Positions 28,441-37,042 of a stretch of 64,000 nucleotides of DNA are shown piece after piece. The stretch's first letter is position 1; every line of letters starts with the position of its first letter. Source of the stretch: JAJYKC01 sp963823105 (lineage in GTDB: Bacteria; Acidobacteriota; Terriglobia; Bryobacterales; Bryobacteraceae). The notes under the pieces are model-generated. The model made no database searches and was not told the origin of the DNA. It worked only from the letters and a program-made list of their open reading frames with translations. The DNA lies in the NCBI GenBank assembly GCA_963823105.1, contig CAWGKC010000002.1, positions 62,001-126,000 of the forward strand, given 5' to 3'. The position numbers and the translations under genes were made by a program.

Positions 28441-28932
28441 GTGGCACGCGCCCGCGGGAAGCCGCTCATCTTCATGTCGATCGCCTGCGCGGCGGGAGTT
28501 TGCGCGGCCGGCCAGCAGATGGATTCGAAGCCGCCGCAAGGCCAGACCAAGCCGCAAGCACAGCCACAATTGAAGACGCGCGATCAAAAACAAGCGCCGT
28601 CTGCGGATTCGCAAACCGCCGAGCCTCAGGAAGAAGACGAGGAGACGAAGCCGAACCAGATCTATGCCTTCAACCCCGTGCGAGCGCAGAGCGAACTGCA
28701 CACCGGGAATTTTTACTTTAAGAAGGGCAATTACCGCGCGGCGATGCGGCGTTTTCAGGAGGCGGGCAAATGGAATCCCGGCTACGGGGAAGCGTTCCTG
28801 CGGACGGCGGAAGCCGCGGAGAAGTTAAAAGACACCGTCGCCGAGCGCGAAGCCTACGGCAAGTATCTGGACGTCAGTCCCGAGGCCAAAAACGCCGCCG
28901 CGATCAAAAAGAAGCTCGCATCGCTGCATTAA
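28441..28932 (+). CDS. Exported small TPR-repeat protein
   Basis: The 163-residue protein has a signal-peptide-like start (LIFMSIACAAGVCAAG), a Gln/Lys/Pro-rich low-complexity linker (about 25-75) and one to two tetratricopeptide units (GNFYFKKGNYRAAMRRFQEA, then GYGEAFLRTAEAAEKL). The TPR part resembles YfiO/BamD-type units but is too short to assign. It starts at the divergent uvrC promoter. Probably periplasmic; role unknown. Confidence 0.75.
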   Translation: MARARGKPLIFMSIACAAGVCAAGQQMDSKPPQGQTKPQAQPQLKTRDQKQAPSADSQTAEPQEEDEETKPNQIYAFNPVRAQSELHTGNFYFKKGNYRAAMRRFQEAGKWNPGYGEAFLRTAEAAEKLKDTVAEREAYGKYLDVSPEAKNAAAIKKKLASLH

Positions 28933-28938
28933 GTTTCG

Positions 28939-30999
28939 TCACGGCGCCGGATCTAGCTTCAGCGTTTGAAGAGCCACGCCCAGCTTGCGCATGTCGACGG
29001 AGATTCCCAGCTCGGCGGGCGAACGCGCATCGTCCACGTGAAATACGATGCCGTTAATGCCGTGGTGGATCAGCCCAGCAGGAACACCGGCCGAGCATTC
29101 TAAGCTTGACTCTCCCGCCCGCGCCGTCCACTCCCCTACACGCTGACCGTTCACCAGCACGACGAAATGCAGGTCCGGATGTTGCGGAGGCGTGAAGCCG
29201 ATCAAGCGGGCGGCCAATCGGAAGTTCTTGGCGGGCGCGTCGCTCAATCTCAGAAAGAGCGTGGCGTCGGACCCGATGGTCCACGTTGCGCCAGGCTCGG
29301 CATAGCTCCAACCTAGACCCTGATAGGCGGAAGCGTCGCCGCCCGTTCCGAATCGAATCTCGCGGCCCGGGAGATACGGCGCTCCGGGCGTGACGCTCGC
29401 GGACGTCCATGCGCCGTTTGAAAAATTCGCCTCGCACAAACCGTTGGCGATGCCAAGCTGCGCGGCGTAGTTCTTCGCCTGGCTGAGATATCCGTCGTCG
29501 AAACGGACCAGATACCAGTTCTCCGGCAGCATGCCATGGTAGCCGTTCATCGTGGGGATGTTCCATTGGCGGGCGAGCAACATCGCGTCCGCCTGGCCCG
29601 CGGCGCCGGGCAAGCGGGGATGAGTTTCGAAGAACGTGCGGCAATCCGGAGGGGGTTGAGTGAATTGGCGGAAGACCGCATTGTCGGCGCGGCGCCCGAT
29701 CAGCGCCATCGGCGACACGTTGATCTGTTCGCTGATCAGAAACGCCGCCAGAACGCATGCGCCGATCCGAGCGAGCCGGCGGCCGCGAAGCAGCGCCTCC
29801 AACCCGCAGGCGCACAGCGCCGCTACGCCTATGCCGAGGATGTGGTGGATTCGCCCCGGCACACGGACGCCCTGCGCGCCGGGGACCAGATGAAACACCA
29901 GCCACCAGGGAACAATGGAACCGAAGCGAACGGTGAGGACATAAAGCACCAGACAACTAATCCCGATCGCCGCCGCGATTCGATGACGCGCGTCCGCGCC
30001 TGGCCTTCGAAGCCTAATGCAAGACCCTATCGCGACGGCGGCCGCCATCAGTGCGGTGACCGGCGGCCAACCCTGCCCATATTCGCCGGTCATCGGGCGG
30101 ATCGGATCGTAAAGCCGGCGCACCGCACCGCTCCAAACCAGATTCCCGGGACCCACGTCCAGCGCTTCGCGCCATCCGCGCAGGTAAAGGATTGTTTCTG
30201 CCAAGCTGCGTCCGCCCAAACGCGCCAGCGCGGGAAGGTAGATGTACAGGAACAGGCAAAAGGTCGCCGCAAAGATCGCCAACGCGATTCCCCACGGCGC
30301 GATAGCCTCCCGGTTCACCATGCGGAACCTAGCTCCACGCTCGCCGATTGCGAACCAAACCGCCATCGCCACGGCCATCGAGAGCGCGGTAAAGAACGCG
30401 ATATAGAAGCTGGTGGAAAACAGAAGCCCGGCGATCGCCGCAGCCAGCCACAACGCCCAACGCGCGCGCCTCTCATGGAAACGCCAGAGCAGCCAAGCCG
30501 CGGCCGGCACGAACGCTTCGGCCACCAGTTGCGCGTGCGCCGCGGACACGAAGGACAGGCTGGAGATGCTGAAAAGCGCCGCGCCGAGGAGCGCGGGCGC
30601 CATGGAAAGCCTCATGGGATTTCGCAGCAGCGCGTAGAGACTGGCGAAACCCAGGCCCTTCACCAGCATCAGCGTGAATTCGTAAGCGAGGTACCGGTCA
30701 AGCCCGGCCAGTTTCAGAATCGCGTATGGCGGCGCCAACAGAAACATCGCTTCGCCAAATCCCAGCGCGCCGCGAAAAGGCGCGAAGAAGTTGGGACTGG
30801 CCAACGGGGCGCGTCCCGAGAACACAGCATGCCAGTGCTCCATAATCGCGAGGAGAGACCGCGTGTCGGCCATGTCTCCCGCGATGAGGTCACCCCCGGA
30901 TGTGAAAAAAGCCCTGTAGAAGAGGGCAAGCGCCGCCAGCGCGGTGACCGTAACCGCCGCCAAACGCCCCAGCCGCGAATTCCCAATGCCGTCCGGCAT
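28939..30999 (-). CDS. Large polytopic membrane protein, glycosyltransferase-like
   Basis: About 686 residues with some eleven hydrophobic helices in the first 430 residues, then a soluble C-terminal part of about 240 residues. The early loop GDLIAGDMADTRSLLAIMEHW carries acidic residues where GT-C membrane glycosyltransferases have theirs, but I do not see a decisive signature; YfhO-like proteins are another possibility. ATG 30999 is chosen, with TTG 31008 as an alternative. It starts 18 bases after the TIR gene stop on the same strand, so it may be cotranscribed with the HU/TIR pair. Confidence 0.65.
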   Translation of the reverse strand: MPDGIGNSRLGRLAAVTVTALAALALFYRAFFTSGGDLIAGDMADTRSLLAIMEHWHAVFSGRAPLASPNFFAPFRGALGFGEAMFLLAPPYAILKLAGLDRYLAYEFTLMLVKGLGFASLYALLRNPMRLSMAPALLGAALFSISSLSFVSAAHAQLVAEAFVPAAAWLLWRFHERRARWALWLAAAIAGLLFSTSFYIAFFTALSMAVAMAVWFAIGERGARFRMVNREAIAPWGIALAIFAATFCLFLYIYLPALARLGGRSLAETILYLRGWREALDVGPGNLVWSGAVRRLYDPIRPMTGEYGQGWPPVTALMAAAVAIGSCIRLRRPGADARHRIAAAIGISCLVLYVLTVRFGSIVPWWLVFHLVPGAQGVRVPGRIHHILGIGVAALCACGLEALLRGRRLARIGACVLAAFLISEQINVSPMALIGRRADNAVFRQFTQPPPDCRTFFETHPRLPGAAGQADAMLLARQWNIPTMNGYHGMLPENWYLVRFDDGYLSQAKNYAAQLGIANGLCEANFSNGAWTSASVTPGAPYLPGREIRFGTGGDASAYQGLGWSYAEPGATWTIGSDATLFLRLSDAPAKNFRLAARLIGFTPPQHPDLHFVVLVNGQRVGEWTARAGESSLECSAGVPAGLIHHGINGIVFHVDDARSPAELGISVDMRKLGVALQTLKLDPAP

Positions 31000-31017
31000 C
31001 GCCACCAAACCGGCGCG

Positions 31018-31587
31018 TCAACCGCGCTTGGCCCGCTCCGCCTCGTGCTTGGACAACGCATTCACCAGCCGCTGCAAACCTGCCTTCCAATCGGGGAACA
31101 TGTTCAAGTATTGCAGGCGGCGCGACATCCAGTGTGGAAGTTCGCACTCGTCGAGCCGGACCGGAATCAGAAAGATATCGTCGGAAGGGACACGCGAAGC
31201 GCAGTCGATGGCAAAGCGCAGCTCGGTTTGAAACGTTCCGCGCTTTCTCACCGAACGGCGCGAGAAACAAGCCACAAAATAATCGCTCGAGTCGATGGCC
31301 GATTCGATCGCCCGCGGCCAATTCTGGCCCGGTAGCAACTTCTTCTTATCGAGCCACGGACAGAACCCACGCAACTCAAGCCCGGCGTAGATCTTCTTCA
31401 CCACATCCAGGTCCTCGGATGCGTAAGCGATAAAAACACGAGGCTTTTTCTGTGGAATGAACTCGAAGTGGCGGCCTCGGCCCGGTATGAAGGTGCCCAG
31501 CCCGTCGATCTCGACGCGCGCGCCTTCGGCCAGACACTGGCGGACAATCCGCGAGAGTTGGCGGGTAAGGTTTGGCGCGGAGTTCAT
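31018..31587 (-). CDS. TIR-domain protein with an HU-like N-terminal half-domain
   Basis: The 189-residue protein has two parts. Residues 1-48 (LSRIVRQCLAEGARVEIDGL, GTFIPGRGRHFEF) match the alpha2-beta1-beta2 portion of HU/IHF, around the HU GFGTF motif. Residues 49-180 are a TIR domain: RVFIAYASEDLD, GFCPWLDKKKLLPGQNW, DYFVACFSRRS and TFQTELRFA, in which E122 sits where TIR NADases have their catalytic Glu. LIPVRLDE follows. Bacterial TIR domains often destroy NAD or make signal nucleotides in phage defence. The ATG at 31587 overlaps the upstream HU-like gene stop as ATGA. Enzyme activity is an inference. Confidence 0.88.
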   Translation of the reverse strand: MNSAPNLTRQLSRIVRQCLAEGARVEIDGLGTFIPGRGRHFEFIPQKKPRVFIAYASEDLDVVKKIYAGLELRGFCPWLDKKKLLPGQNWPRAIESAIDSSDYFVACFSRRSVRKRGTFQTELRFAIDCASRVPSDDIFLIPVRLDECELPHWMSRRLQYLNMFPDWKAGLQRLVNALSKHEAERAKRG

Positions 31588-31799
31588 GCGCCGGAGGTTC
31601 TTCCTTTGCCGCGCTTGCCGCCTTCGAATGAAATCTTCGATCCGGGGAGAAATCTGCCCAGGCCCGGAAGCGTGGCCGCCTGGCCTCTTCGGGTGCGTTT
31701 GCGAATCTCCGCGACGACGCGATTCACCGAGTCGGCGGCGTCGGCAGGGCTGAGCTGGAGGGCGCGGGCAATGCGACGCGCCAGTTCTTTGTTCTTCAT
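31584..31799 (-). CDS. Small HU/IHF-like DNA-binding protein paired with the TIR gene
   Basis: The 71-residue protein starts MKNKELARRIARALQLSPAD, matching HU helix 1 and the turn to helix 2, and continues through EIRKRTRRGQAATLPGLGRF, the beta1-beta2 part of HU. It stops before the DNA-gripping arm and last helix, ending in a basic tail (GGKRGKGRTSGA). HU proteins are normally about 90 residues, so this is a shortened form. ATG 31799 overlaps the stop of a short upstream frame as ATGA; ATG 31805 is also possible. Its own stop overlaps the TIR start, so the two should be made together. Confidence 0.8.
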   Translation of the reverse strand: MKNKELARRIARALQLSPADAADSVNRVVAEIRKRTRRGQAATLPGLGRFLPGSKISFEGGKRGKGRTSGA

Positions 31800-31894
31800 G
31801 CGCATTCAGAGTAACGCGGCGGTTCCCGCGCTTCGGCATAGCGCCCCAGATACTGCGGCGTAAGTCGCTGAAGCGCCAACGCCTCGGGCGCTCG
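31796..31894 (-). other. Possible 3' remnant of a gene upstream of the HU/TIR pair
   Basis: Reading leftwards from a T9 run, a 32-codon open stretch (EALALQRLTPQYLGRYAEAR in its middle) has strongly G/C-ending codons and stops with TGA overlapping the HU-like ATG (ATGA). That pattern is what a cotranscribed gene end would look like, but no start is visible and I cannot name a family. It may be a remnant or chance. A hairpin (AGCGCC/GGCGCT, 31872-31892) lies inside; no T tract follows it on either strand. Confidence 0.2.
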
Positions 31895-31931
31895 AAAAAA
31901 AAACCAAACGTTGTGACCGGCTCCGCGACGC

Positions 31932-33866
31932 TCAGTTCCCGGAGGGCAGCCCGAGCTTTTTCAGCAAGTCCAAGTACCCCGGCTCGGACCGAAGCGAGTC
32001 GAAACCGCGCGAGCAGGCCAGATAGGCGAGCATCCCATCGCGTTGCAGATAGCCGCGTTCCAACCACTTCATCGCGCTGCGCTTGTCGCCCAAAGCGAGA
32101 TAGACGCTGGCGAAGGACGTCGGACGGACATATTCGGTTTCCGCGCGGCGCTCGCTCGACCGCAACAACCGCTGCGCGCCGGCGCGGTCTCCTTGAGCCG
32201 CCAACATAAACGCGCGGGATAAGTCGATGCGCGCCTCGGGCATGCCGGAAACCTGATCCAGTTCCCGCTTGGCGTCGGAGTACATGCGCTTGGACATGTA
32301 TGCGTCCGCCAGTTCATAGTGCGCCTCGGCGAAACTGGGATCCATATCCAGGACGCGCTGGACCTGTTCGATGCCTGCGTCCCTTTGGCCATTGAACTGG
32401 AGTACCAGACCTAAATAGGTATTGTTAACGAGCGACAACGGGTCCAATTGAACGGCGCGGCGCAATTCCGCCAGCGCTTCATCGGTGCGGCCCATCGGAG
32501 CCAGATAAACCAGCCCGTATGCGAAATGCGCGTCCGGCGAATTGGGATTCACCTCCACCGCGCGCTGGAACTCCCGCTTCGCCCCGGACCAATCCCACTC
32601 GTAAAGAGCGCGGATATAGCCGAGCGAGACGTGGGCGTCGGCCAGCGAATCGTCCAACGCGATCGCCTTCTCGGCGGCCGCCCGCGCCTTCGGCATCGCC
32701 TCGGTGGGGACAACGTTACCGAAGAATGCCAGCCAACAGTATGAGTCGGCCAGACCGGCCCATGCGGGAGCGTAATTGGGATCGCGCGCGATAGCCTGAT
32801 TCAGATATCCGATGGACTTCTCCGCGCCCTCGGTCCTCCAGCGATTCCAATAGAAACGGCCCTTCAGATAGAGTTCGTAGGTGGCGATGTCCTCGGTCTG
32901 CGCCTTCGGCGTCGCACCCGCGCGCTGCGGCAGTTTCTGCTTTAATGTATCGACGATGGCGCGGGAGATTTCGTCCTGGACGGTGAACACGTCCTTTAAC
33001 TCACGCTCGTAAGTCTCCGACCAAAGATGGTAGCCGTCGGCCACGCTGATGAGCTGCGCCGTCACCCGCAACCGGTCGCCGTCCTTGCGCACGCTCCCTT
33101 CGAGCACCGCGCCTACGTCCAGCTTTCGCCCGATCTCGCGGATGTCCTGCTGCTTGCCCTTAAATGCGAAAGACGATGTGCGGGCCACCACGCGGAATGC
33201 GCCGGCGCGGGTAAGCGCGTCGATGATTTCCTCCGTCATCCCATCGCAGAAATATTCCTGATCGCGCTGTGGACTCAGATCGACGAACGGAAGAACGGCG
33301 ATCGAGTTCGGGCTTGGCGCGCGGCTTGCCGCCCGTTGCAGGCGGAAGCTGTAAACGGCCGCCGCCGCCAGCGCCAGGACGACGATCAACCCGGCAATCG
33401 CCACCCCCCGTCCCCCGCCTTCATCGGCGGACGCGGGATCCAAAACAGCCGGCGCCGTCTCGGCCATCTGCACCGGGTCGGCTTCCCGGACGCTGAACCG
33501 CGCCACATACGCGCCCTTCGGCAGGTCGATACGCACCGAATCTTCCCGCCCCTCGGAATCGTAATAGTCTTTGAGCCGCGCGCGGAGTTTCACCGCCTCC
33601 GTCCGCACCACCGCGTCCATCCGCGGATCGTACGTCGGCTTGCGCCCGAATACTTCCACGCCCAGCATGGATTCCTTCAGTTTGTCGGCCCCTCCGGCCA
33701 ACGTTTCGTGGACGGTGAAGGACAAAAAACGGCTGAGCCGCTCGGCATTGGCGAATCCGGCGCTGGCAAGGATTTTTTCGAGCGCCGCTTCCACTAATTC
33801 GGCCGAAACGCCCGCGGGACCTTTGCCGTTTGCGCCTTGTCCTTCGGATGTGGAGGCTGGTTTCAT
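31932..33866 (-). CDS. FlgO/TolB-like and TPR-repeat membrane protein
   Basis: The 644-residue protein has an N-terminal helical domain (SRFLSFTVHETLAGGADKL, residues about 30-110), a membrane helix at about 158-178 (VAIAGLIVVLALAAAAV), a FlgO-like domain (SIAVLPFVDLSPQRDQEYF, then LDVGAVLEGSVRKDGDRL) and a long run of TPR units to the end. Such proteins are abundant in Acidobacteria and often annotated as adenylate-cyclase-like or TolB-like TPR proteins; the input and output are unknown. It is divergent from the FG-GAP gene at 34017 with a 150-base gap. Confidence 0.82.
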   Translation of the reverse strand: MKPASTSEGQGANGKGPAGVSAELVEAALEKILASAGFANAERLSRFLSFTVHETLAGGADKLKESMLGVEVFGRKPTYDPRMDAVVRTEAVKLRARLKDYYDSEGREDSVRIDLPKGAYVARFSVREADPVQMAETAPAVLDPASADEGGGRGVAIAGLIVVLALAAAAVYSFRLQRAASRAPSPNSIAVLPFVDLSPQRDQEYFCDGMTEEIIDALTRAGAFRVVARTSSFAFKGKQQDIREIGRKLDVGAVLEGSVRKDGDRLRVTAQLISVADGYHLWSETYERELKDVFTVQDEISRAIVDTLKQKLPQRAGATPKAQTEDIATYELYLKGRFYWNRWRTEGAEKSIGYLNQAIARDPNYAPAWAGLADSYCWLAFFGNVVPTEAMPKARAAAEKAIALDDSLADAHVSLGYIRALYEWDWSGAKREFQRAVEVNPNSPDAHFAYGLVYLAPMGRTDEALAELRRAVQLDPLSLVNNTYLGLVLQFNGQRDAGIEQVQRVLDMDPSFAEAHYELADAYMSKRMYSDAKRELDQVSGMPEARIDLSRAFMLAAQGDRAGAQRLLRSSERRAETEYVRPTSFASVYLALGDKRSAMKWLERGYLQRDGMLAYLACSRGFDSLRSEPGYLDLLKKLGLPSGN

Positions 33867-33958
33867 CGATGCCCACTCCGGCCCAGGGCGTACTTCAGCA
33901 GTTACGAAATCGCGCTGGCGAAAGTTTCCTCTAATTCTAGCGCTTTCGGGATTTCAGC

Positions 33959-33970
33959 CATTACAATGGT
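33959..33970 (+). promoter_or_regulatory. Dyad with TACAAT -10-like box upstream of the FG-GAP gene
   Basis: CCATTACAATGG has 5-bp inverted arms and contains TACAAT (33962-33967), five of six matches to the -10 consensus, 49 bases upstream of the ATG at 34017. I find no convincing -35 box at the right distance, so this is tentative. Confidence 0.3.
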
Positions 33971-34016
33971 TGCAGCGCCGTCGCGATTCGATCGGAATCC
34001 CGGCCGGCTTCCGAGA

Positions 34017-35753
34017 ATGTTGTCGCGTAGAAATTTATTGGCGCTCCTGAGCGCACCGGCTCTAAGACTGCGCGCGCAAGGCGTCGCTTCCCGCGGCGTC
34101 AAGCCGATGCCGCGCGGGAAACCCTCCGGCGTGCCGTTTCATTCGCGATTGGTGGATGTAGCCGCGCAGGCGGGGCTCAAATTTCCGACGATTTACGGAG
34201 GGGTGGACAAAAAGGACTACATCCTCGAGACCATTGGCTGCGGCTGCGCTTTCTTCGACTACGACAACGACGGATGGGTGGATGTGCTGGTGCTCAGCGG
34301 CACGCGTGTTGGACAGCCGCCTCCGGAAGCTACCAACCGACTGTACAAAAACAACCGCGACGGCACCTTCACCGACGTCACCGAAAAGTCCGGCCTTCGC
34401 AAAACCGGATGGGCGTCGGCCGTTTGCGTCGGCGACTATAACAACGACGGATTCGACGACCTGTTCATCACCTATTTCGGGCAGAACGCGCTCTTTCGCA
34501 ATAACGGAGACGGAACGTTCACCGACGTGACGAAGCAAGCCGGCTTGGCCGCGGGACCCGAGCGTTGGGGAGCCGGGTGCAGCTTCCTCGACTACAATCG
34601 CGATGGCCATCTGGACCTTTTCGTCTCCAACTACGTCGATTTCGATTTTTCTCACGCTCCCAAACCCGGAGAGAACCTGAACTGCACGTGGAAAGGCGTG
34701 CCGGTGAATTGCGGTCCGCGCGGCCTGCCGATGGGCCATCATTCGCTTTATCGCAACAATGGCGACGGCACTTTCACCGACGTCAGCGAGAAGGCCGGCA
34801 TTCCGCCGTCGATGAAAGGCTACGGCATGACGGTGGTGGCAGCGGATTTCGATAACGACGGCTGGCCGGACATCTATGTCGCCTGCGACTCTACGCCCAG
34901 CCTGCTGCTGATGAATAACCGCGACGGAACGTTCCGCGAGGAGGGTCTCATTCGCGGGGTGGCGTTGAACGAGGACGGCATGGAGCAGGCCGGCATGGGC
35001 CTCGGCATCGGCGACTTTAATCTGGACGGCAATCTCGACGTTTTCAAAACCCACTTCGCCGACGACACCAACATCGTTTACCGCAACGATGGCAAGGGCA
35101 ATTTCGAGGACATGACGAATAGCTCCGGGCTGGGCGTGGAGACGCGCTATATCGGCTGGGGCGCGGGCGTGGTGGATCTCGATAACGACGGTCTGCCGGA
35201 TCTGTTCTTCGTCACCGGGAACGTCTATCCGGAGGTGGAAGCGAAGCTGCCCGCCTATCCGCTCAAGACTCCGCGCATCGTGTTCCGCAATTTGGGCGGC
35301 GGAAAGTTCGAGGAGCTGATCAAGGAAGCGGGACCCGGCGTCGAGGCGCCCCATGCCAGCCGAGGCGCGGCCTTCGGCGATTTCGACAACGACGGCGATA
35401 TCGACGTGCTGATCGTCAATATGAACGAGCCGCCCTCGCTGCTTCGCAACGATGTCACAGGAACGGGTCACTGGCTTAAGGTGAAGTTGCTTGGCACGAA
35501 ATCGAATCGGACGGCCATCGGAGGCCGCGTGACGGTGCATTACGGCGGAAAGCTGCAGGCGCAGGAAGTGCTAAGCCAAAGCAGTTTTTATTCGGCCAAC
35601 GATCTGCGGCTTCATTTCGGATTGGGAGCGGCGGCTTCGGCCGACATCGAGGTACGCTGGCCCACCGGTCAGAAGGAAATGTTCAAGGCTGTGCCGGTGG
35701 ACCGCTTGATCACCATTCAGGAAGGCAAGGGAATCGTCAAGCGAACCTGGTAG
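34017..35753 (+). CDS. Secreted FG-GAP/VCBS repeat protein with C-terminal ASPIC/UnbV domain (CRTAC1 family)
   Basis: The 578-residue protein has a signal sequence with a twin-arginine look (LSRRNLLALLSAPALRLRAQ). It then carries about seven FG-GAP-type blades with Ca-binding Asp/Asn loops such as FFDYDNDGWVDVLV, DYNNDGFDDLF, DYNRDGHLDLF and DFDNDGDIDVLI, alternating with NNGDGTFTDVT turns. The C-terminal ASPIC/UnbV domain is seen from GHWLKVKLLGTKSNRTAIG to VRWPTGQKE. It should fold as an extracellular beta-propeller. CRTAC1-family proteins are expanded in Acidobacteria; ligand unknown. Start ATG 34017 puts the signal peptide first. Confidence 0.9.
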   Translation: MLSRRNLLALLSAPALRLRAQGVASRGVKPMPRGKPSGVPFHSRLVDVAAQAGLKFPTIYGGVDKKDYILETIGCGCAFFDYDNDGWVDVLVLSGTRVGQPPPEATNRLYKNNRDGTFTDVTEKSGLRKTGWASAVCVGDYNNDGFDDLFITYFGQNALFRNNGDGTFTDVTKQAGLAAGPERWGAGCSFLDYNRDGHLDLFVSNYVDFDFSHAPKPGENLNCTWKGVPVNCGPRGLPMGHHSLYRNNGDGTFTDVSEKAGIPPSMKGYGMTVVAADFDNDGWPDIYVACDSTPSLLLMNNRDGTFREEGLIRGVALNEDGMEQAGMGLGIGDFNLDGNLDVFKTHFADDTNIVYRNDGKGNFEDMTNSSGLGVETRYIGWGAGVVDLDNDGLPDLFFVTGNVYPEVEAKLPAYPLKTPRIVFRNLGGGKFEELIKEAGPGVEAPHASRGAAFGDFDNDGDIDVLIVNMNEPPSLLRNDVTGTGHWLKVKLLGTKSNRTAIGGRVTVHYGGKLQAQEVLSQSSFYSANDLRLHFGLGAAASADIEVRWPTGQKEMFKAVPVDRLITIQEGKGIVKRTW

Positions 35754-35760
35754 GCGGGGT

Positions 35761-36994
35761 TCACGGCGCCAGCCGTTCCATCATCCAACCGCCGGTAAGC
35801 GCGCGGTAACGGATGCGGTCGTGCAGGCGGTTCGGCCGGCCCTGCCAAAACTCGATCGCATCCGGCTCAACCCGATAGCCGCCCCAGTAGGGCGGTAGCG
35901 GCACGGACTCTGCGCCGTAAAGCTCTTCCAGTTCCTTCAGCCTCGCCGCCAAAACTTCACGCCCGGCGATCACCGAACTTTGGCGCGACACCCACGCACC
36001 CAGACGATGCCCCTTCGGCCTGCTTTCGAAATACGCCTCGGATTCCTCCCGCGTCACGCGCTCCACCCGGCCCGTTATGCGGACCTGGCGCTCCAGCGGC
36101 CCCCAATAAAACAGCAGCGCCGCCCGCGGGTTTACCTCCAGCTCACGCCCCTTTTGGCTTTCGTAGTTCGTGTAAAAAACGAAACCGTCGGCGCTGAGAC
36201 CTTTCAAGAGGACAATGCGCGCCGATGGCTCGCCATTTCTCGTCGAAGTGGCCAGCGTCATCGCGTTCGGCTCCAACAGATTCGCCGCTCGCGCCTGCTC
36301 GAACCAGACCTCGAATTGCGAGATCGGGTCGGGATCCATTTCGTTCTCAAGCAGACCCGCCAGCATGTAGCTCTCGCGCAGTTCCGCCAGCGGCGCATCG
36401 GCCGGCCGCCGGAGAGGCACGTCGTTGCGAGCGCCGCCCCAATACCAATAGTGAGCGGCGATGTAGGCGCAAAGGAGAGCGTCGAGCCGGACCTCCACCA
36501 GCTTCAGATCGGGCCCACTCGCCGGAATCGCCGGAAGATCGGAATCGGATAGCGCCAGGCGAGGCGTTAAGCGCGGTAGCCGGTCGAGCAGTAACTCGCG
36601 GAAGCGGGTAAGTTCCGCCCGCGCGCCGCGTTCGCATTGGACGATGCGATTCAATCCGAAAAGCTGAGCGGACGCCGCATCGGGAAAAACATCGATCTGC
36701 CACCGGCCTTTCGAGCGCGGGATCATTGTGTCGCCGTGAAGAAACCCCCGCCGCGCTAAATCGCTGAGCCAAACCATCCGCTTCCGCGTCTCCGCCTTGG
36801 TCCGGATTCGCCGCTACCGCATGGACGCCCACTACCGTATCCGGGCCAGCGGCCTCGTCGATCCATTTCACAACCGCCGCCGGCCCCATCGCCTCATCGA
36901 GTTGTTCCAGATGCAGCGAACTCCCGTTCCATGCAAGCAGCGCCAGCCCGCTCGCCCGCCCGTCCTCGCCGACATCGATCCCCGCGAAACGCAT
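35761..36994 (-). CDS. pdxH: DUF429 domain joined in frame to pyridoxamine 5'-phosphate oxidase (PdxH), frameshifted
   Basis: The C-terminal 210 residues are PdxH, the FMN enzyme that makes pyridoxal 5'-phosphate: NEMDPDPISQFEVWF, PSARIVLLKGLSADGFVFYT, LLFYWGPLERQVRI, SRQSSVI, and the closing FWQGRPNRLHDRIRY. In front and in the same frame is most of a DUF429 domain (from MVWLSDLARRGF to AAHYWYWGG); its first 70 residues (MRFAGIDVGEDGRAS) are in another frame, with a one-base gain at about 36765-36780. The start at 36994 follows GGGGAGG. Either the two are truly fused, or a second indel hides a stop; GTG 36420 could start PdxH alone. Confidence 0.82.
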
Positions 36995-37042
36995 CTTCCT
37001 CCCCCACTATAGATGCGCCCGGCCTAGGATGGCACGAATTTC

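Noticed and set aside
31872..31903. Intrinsic terminator: hairpin with A/T9 run
   Set aside because: On the plus strand the hairpin is followed by A, and on the minus strand the T run comes before the hairpin, so the order is wrong in both directions.
33837..34016. Longer N-terminus of the FG-GAP protein starting at 33837
   Set aside because: The extension overlaps the divergent FlgO/TPR gene start and has no family similarity, while ATG 34017 starts a signal peptide.
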